A program made the translations under genes and the position numbers. A stretch of 64,000 nt of DNA, taken from the NCBI RefSeq assembly GCF_025836975.1, contig NZ_CP107548.1, positions 1,054,001 to 1,118,000 of the forward strand, read 5' to 3'. The notes beneath the pieces are model-generated. The model worked only from the letters and a program-made list of their open reading frames with translations, did not search any database and was not told the DNA's origin. The DNA comes from Pollutimonas sp. M17. GTDB taxonomy: Bacteria; Pseudomonadota; Gammaproteobacteria; Burkholderiales; Burkholderiaceae_B. This document shows, piece after piece, positions 63,656-64,000 of this stretch (positions are counted from its first letter, which is position 1; every line of letters starts with the position of its first letter).

Positions 63656-64000
63656 ATGGATACGACAATAGTACTCATACTGCTGCAGGATGGCGTCATG
63701 AACGGCGCCATTTATGCGCTGTTGGGCCTGGCGCTTGTGCTGGTGTTCGTGGTGACCCGCGTCATCTTCATACCGCAAGGCGAATTCGTCGCCTTTGGCG
63801 CACTGACGCTGGCCTTCATGGTGAATGGGCGCATCCCGGGAACCGTCAACCTGCTGCTCATCGTGGGCGCCTTGGTCTTCGCGGTCGAGCTCCTGGCCGC
63901 TCTGCGCAGCAGCAACTGGAACGGCATGGCCAAGACCTTCTCATGGTCTTTGCTGCTGCCGTTGGTGCTTTATCTGCTTGCCCCCTATATCGTCAGCAAG
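63656..64000 (+). CDS. Branched-chain amino acid ABC transporter permease (LivH-like), 3' truncated
   Basis: The ATG at 63656 follows CGGAA; 115 codons are visible and the frame runs off the window. The N-terminus [40 protein letters not shown] is the LivH family pattern, with an insertion-like stretch [20 protein letters not shown]. It pairs with the preceding receptor. Confidence 0.88.
   Translation, partial: MDTTIVLILLQDGVMNGAIYALLGLALVLVFVVTRVIFIPQGEFVAFGALTLAFMVNGRIPGTVNLLLIVGALVFAVELLAALRSSNWNGMAKTFSWSLLLPLVLYLLAPYIVSK

Overview
The window looks like a chromosomal segment of a GC-rich betaproteobacterium, most likely in the Alcaligenaceae (Bordetella/Achromobacter/Pusillimonas relatives). 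Pointers are orphan Bug-type solute receptors, many acyl-CoA and sugar-acid catabolic genes, and the msrB-yciB-bolA-parvulin gene order. This placement rests on gene content only; no search was run.

Layout. 1-3.85 kb is the end of a less GC-rich defence island: the C-terminal part of a GHKL ATPase with a nuclease-like tail, a Vsr endonuclease, a C5-cytosine methyltransferase and an HNH endonuclease. It ends at a 17-bp tRNA-Ser 3'-end fragment that looks like an attachment site. 4.2-7.5 kb holds an AraC regulator, an FAA-hydrolase-family enzyme and a Bug receptor. 7.5-16.3 kb is an iron-uptake block: two Fur-box-like sites, a FecI-type sigma factor, a FecR anti-sigma, a siderophore receptor with a signalling domain, and a MacA-MacB-outer-membrane-channel exporter. 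16.4-25.3 kb is mixed: dehydrogenases, a PaaY-like protein, a phosphoribosyltransferase-HAD fusion, tRNA-Arg(ACG), 3-methyladenine glycosylase, a cold-shock protein, and adenine deaminase with a GntR regulator.

25.4-33.6 kb is one long operon: a branched-chain-type ABC importer whose membrane subunit LivM and both ATPases are fused into one 838-residue protein, then an SDR, a 3-hydroxyacyl-CoA-dehydrogenase-type enzyme, a BKACE-family beta-keto acid cleavage enzyme and a second SDR. 33.6-54.3 kb is a carbohydrate region. It contains zwf-pgl-glk-hexR and edd-eda (a complete Entner-Doudoroff route from glucose to pyruvate and glyceraldehyde-3-phosphate), with near-identical HexR-like operators in front of zwf and edd. 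Between them lie two LacI-regulated sugar or sugar-acid uptake and catabolism clusters, one with a 2-keto-3-deoxygluconate kinase that would feed Eda.

54.8-59.3 kb is an IclR-Bug-CaiB-enoyl-CoA-hydratase module. It is bracketed by two direct copies of a 222-bp, highly self-complementary element whose stems show compensatory base changes. A second large palindromic element with perfect 25-bp arms follows at 59.6-59.8 kb. These two structured repeat families are the best candidates here for something undescribed. The right end carries msrB-yciB-bolA-parvulin (leftward) and the start of another branched-chain-type ABC importer that runs off the window.
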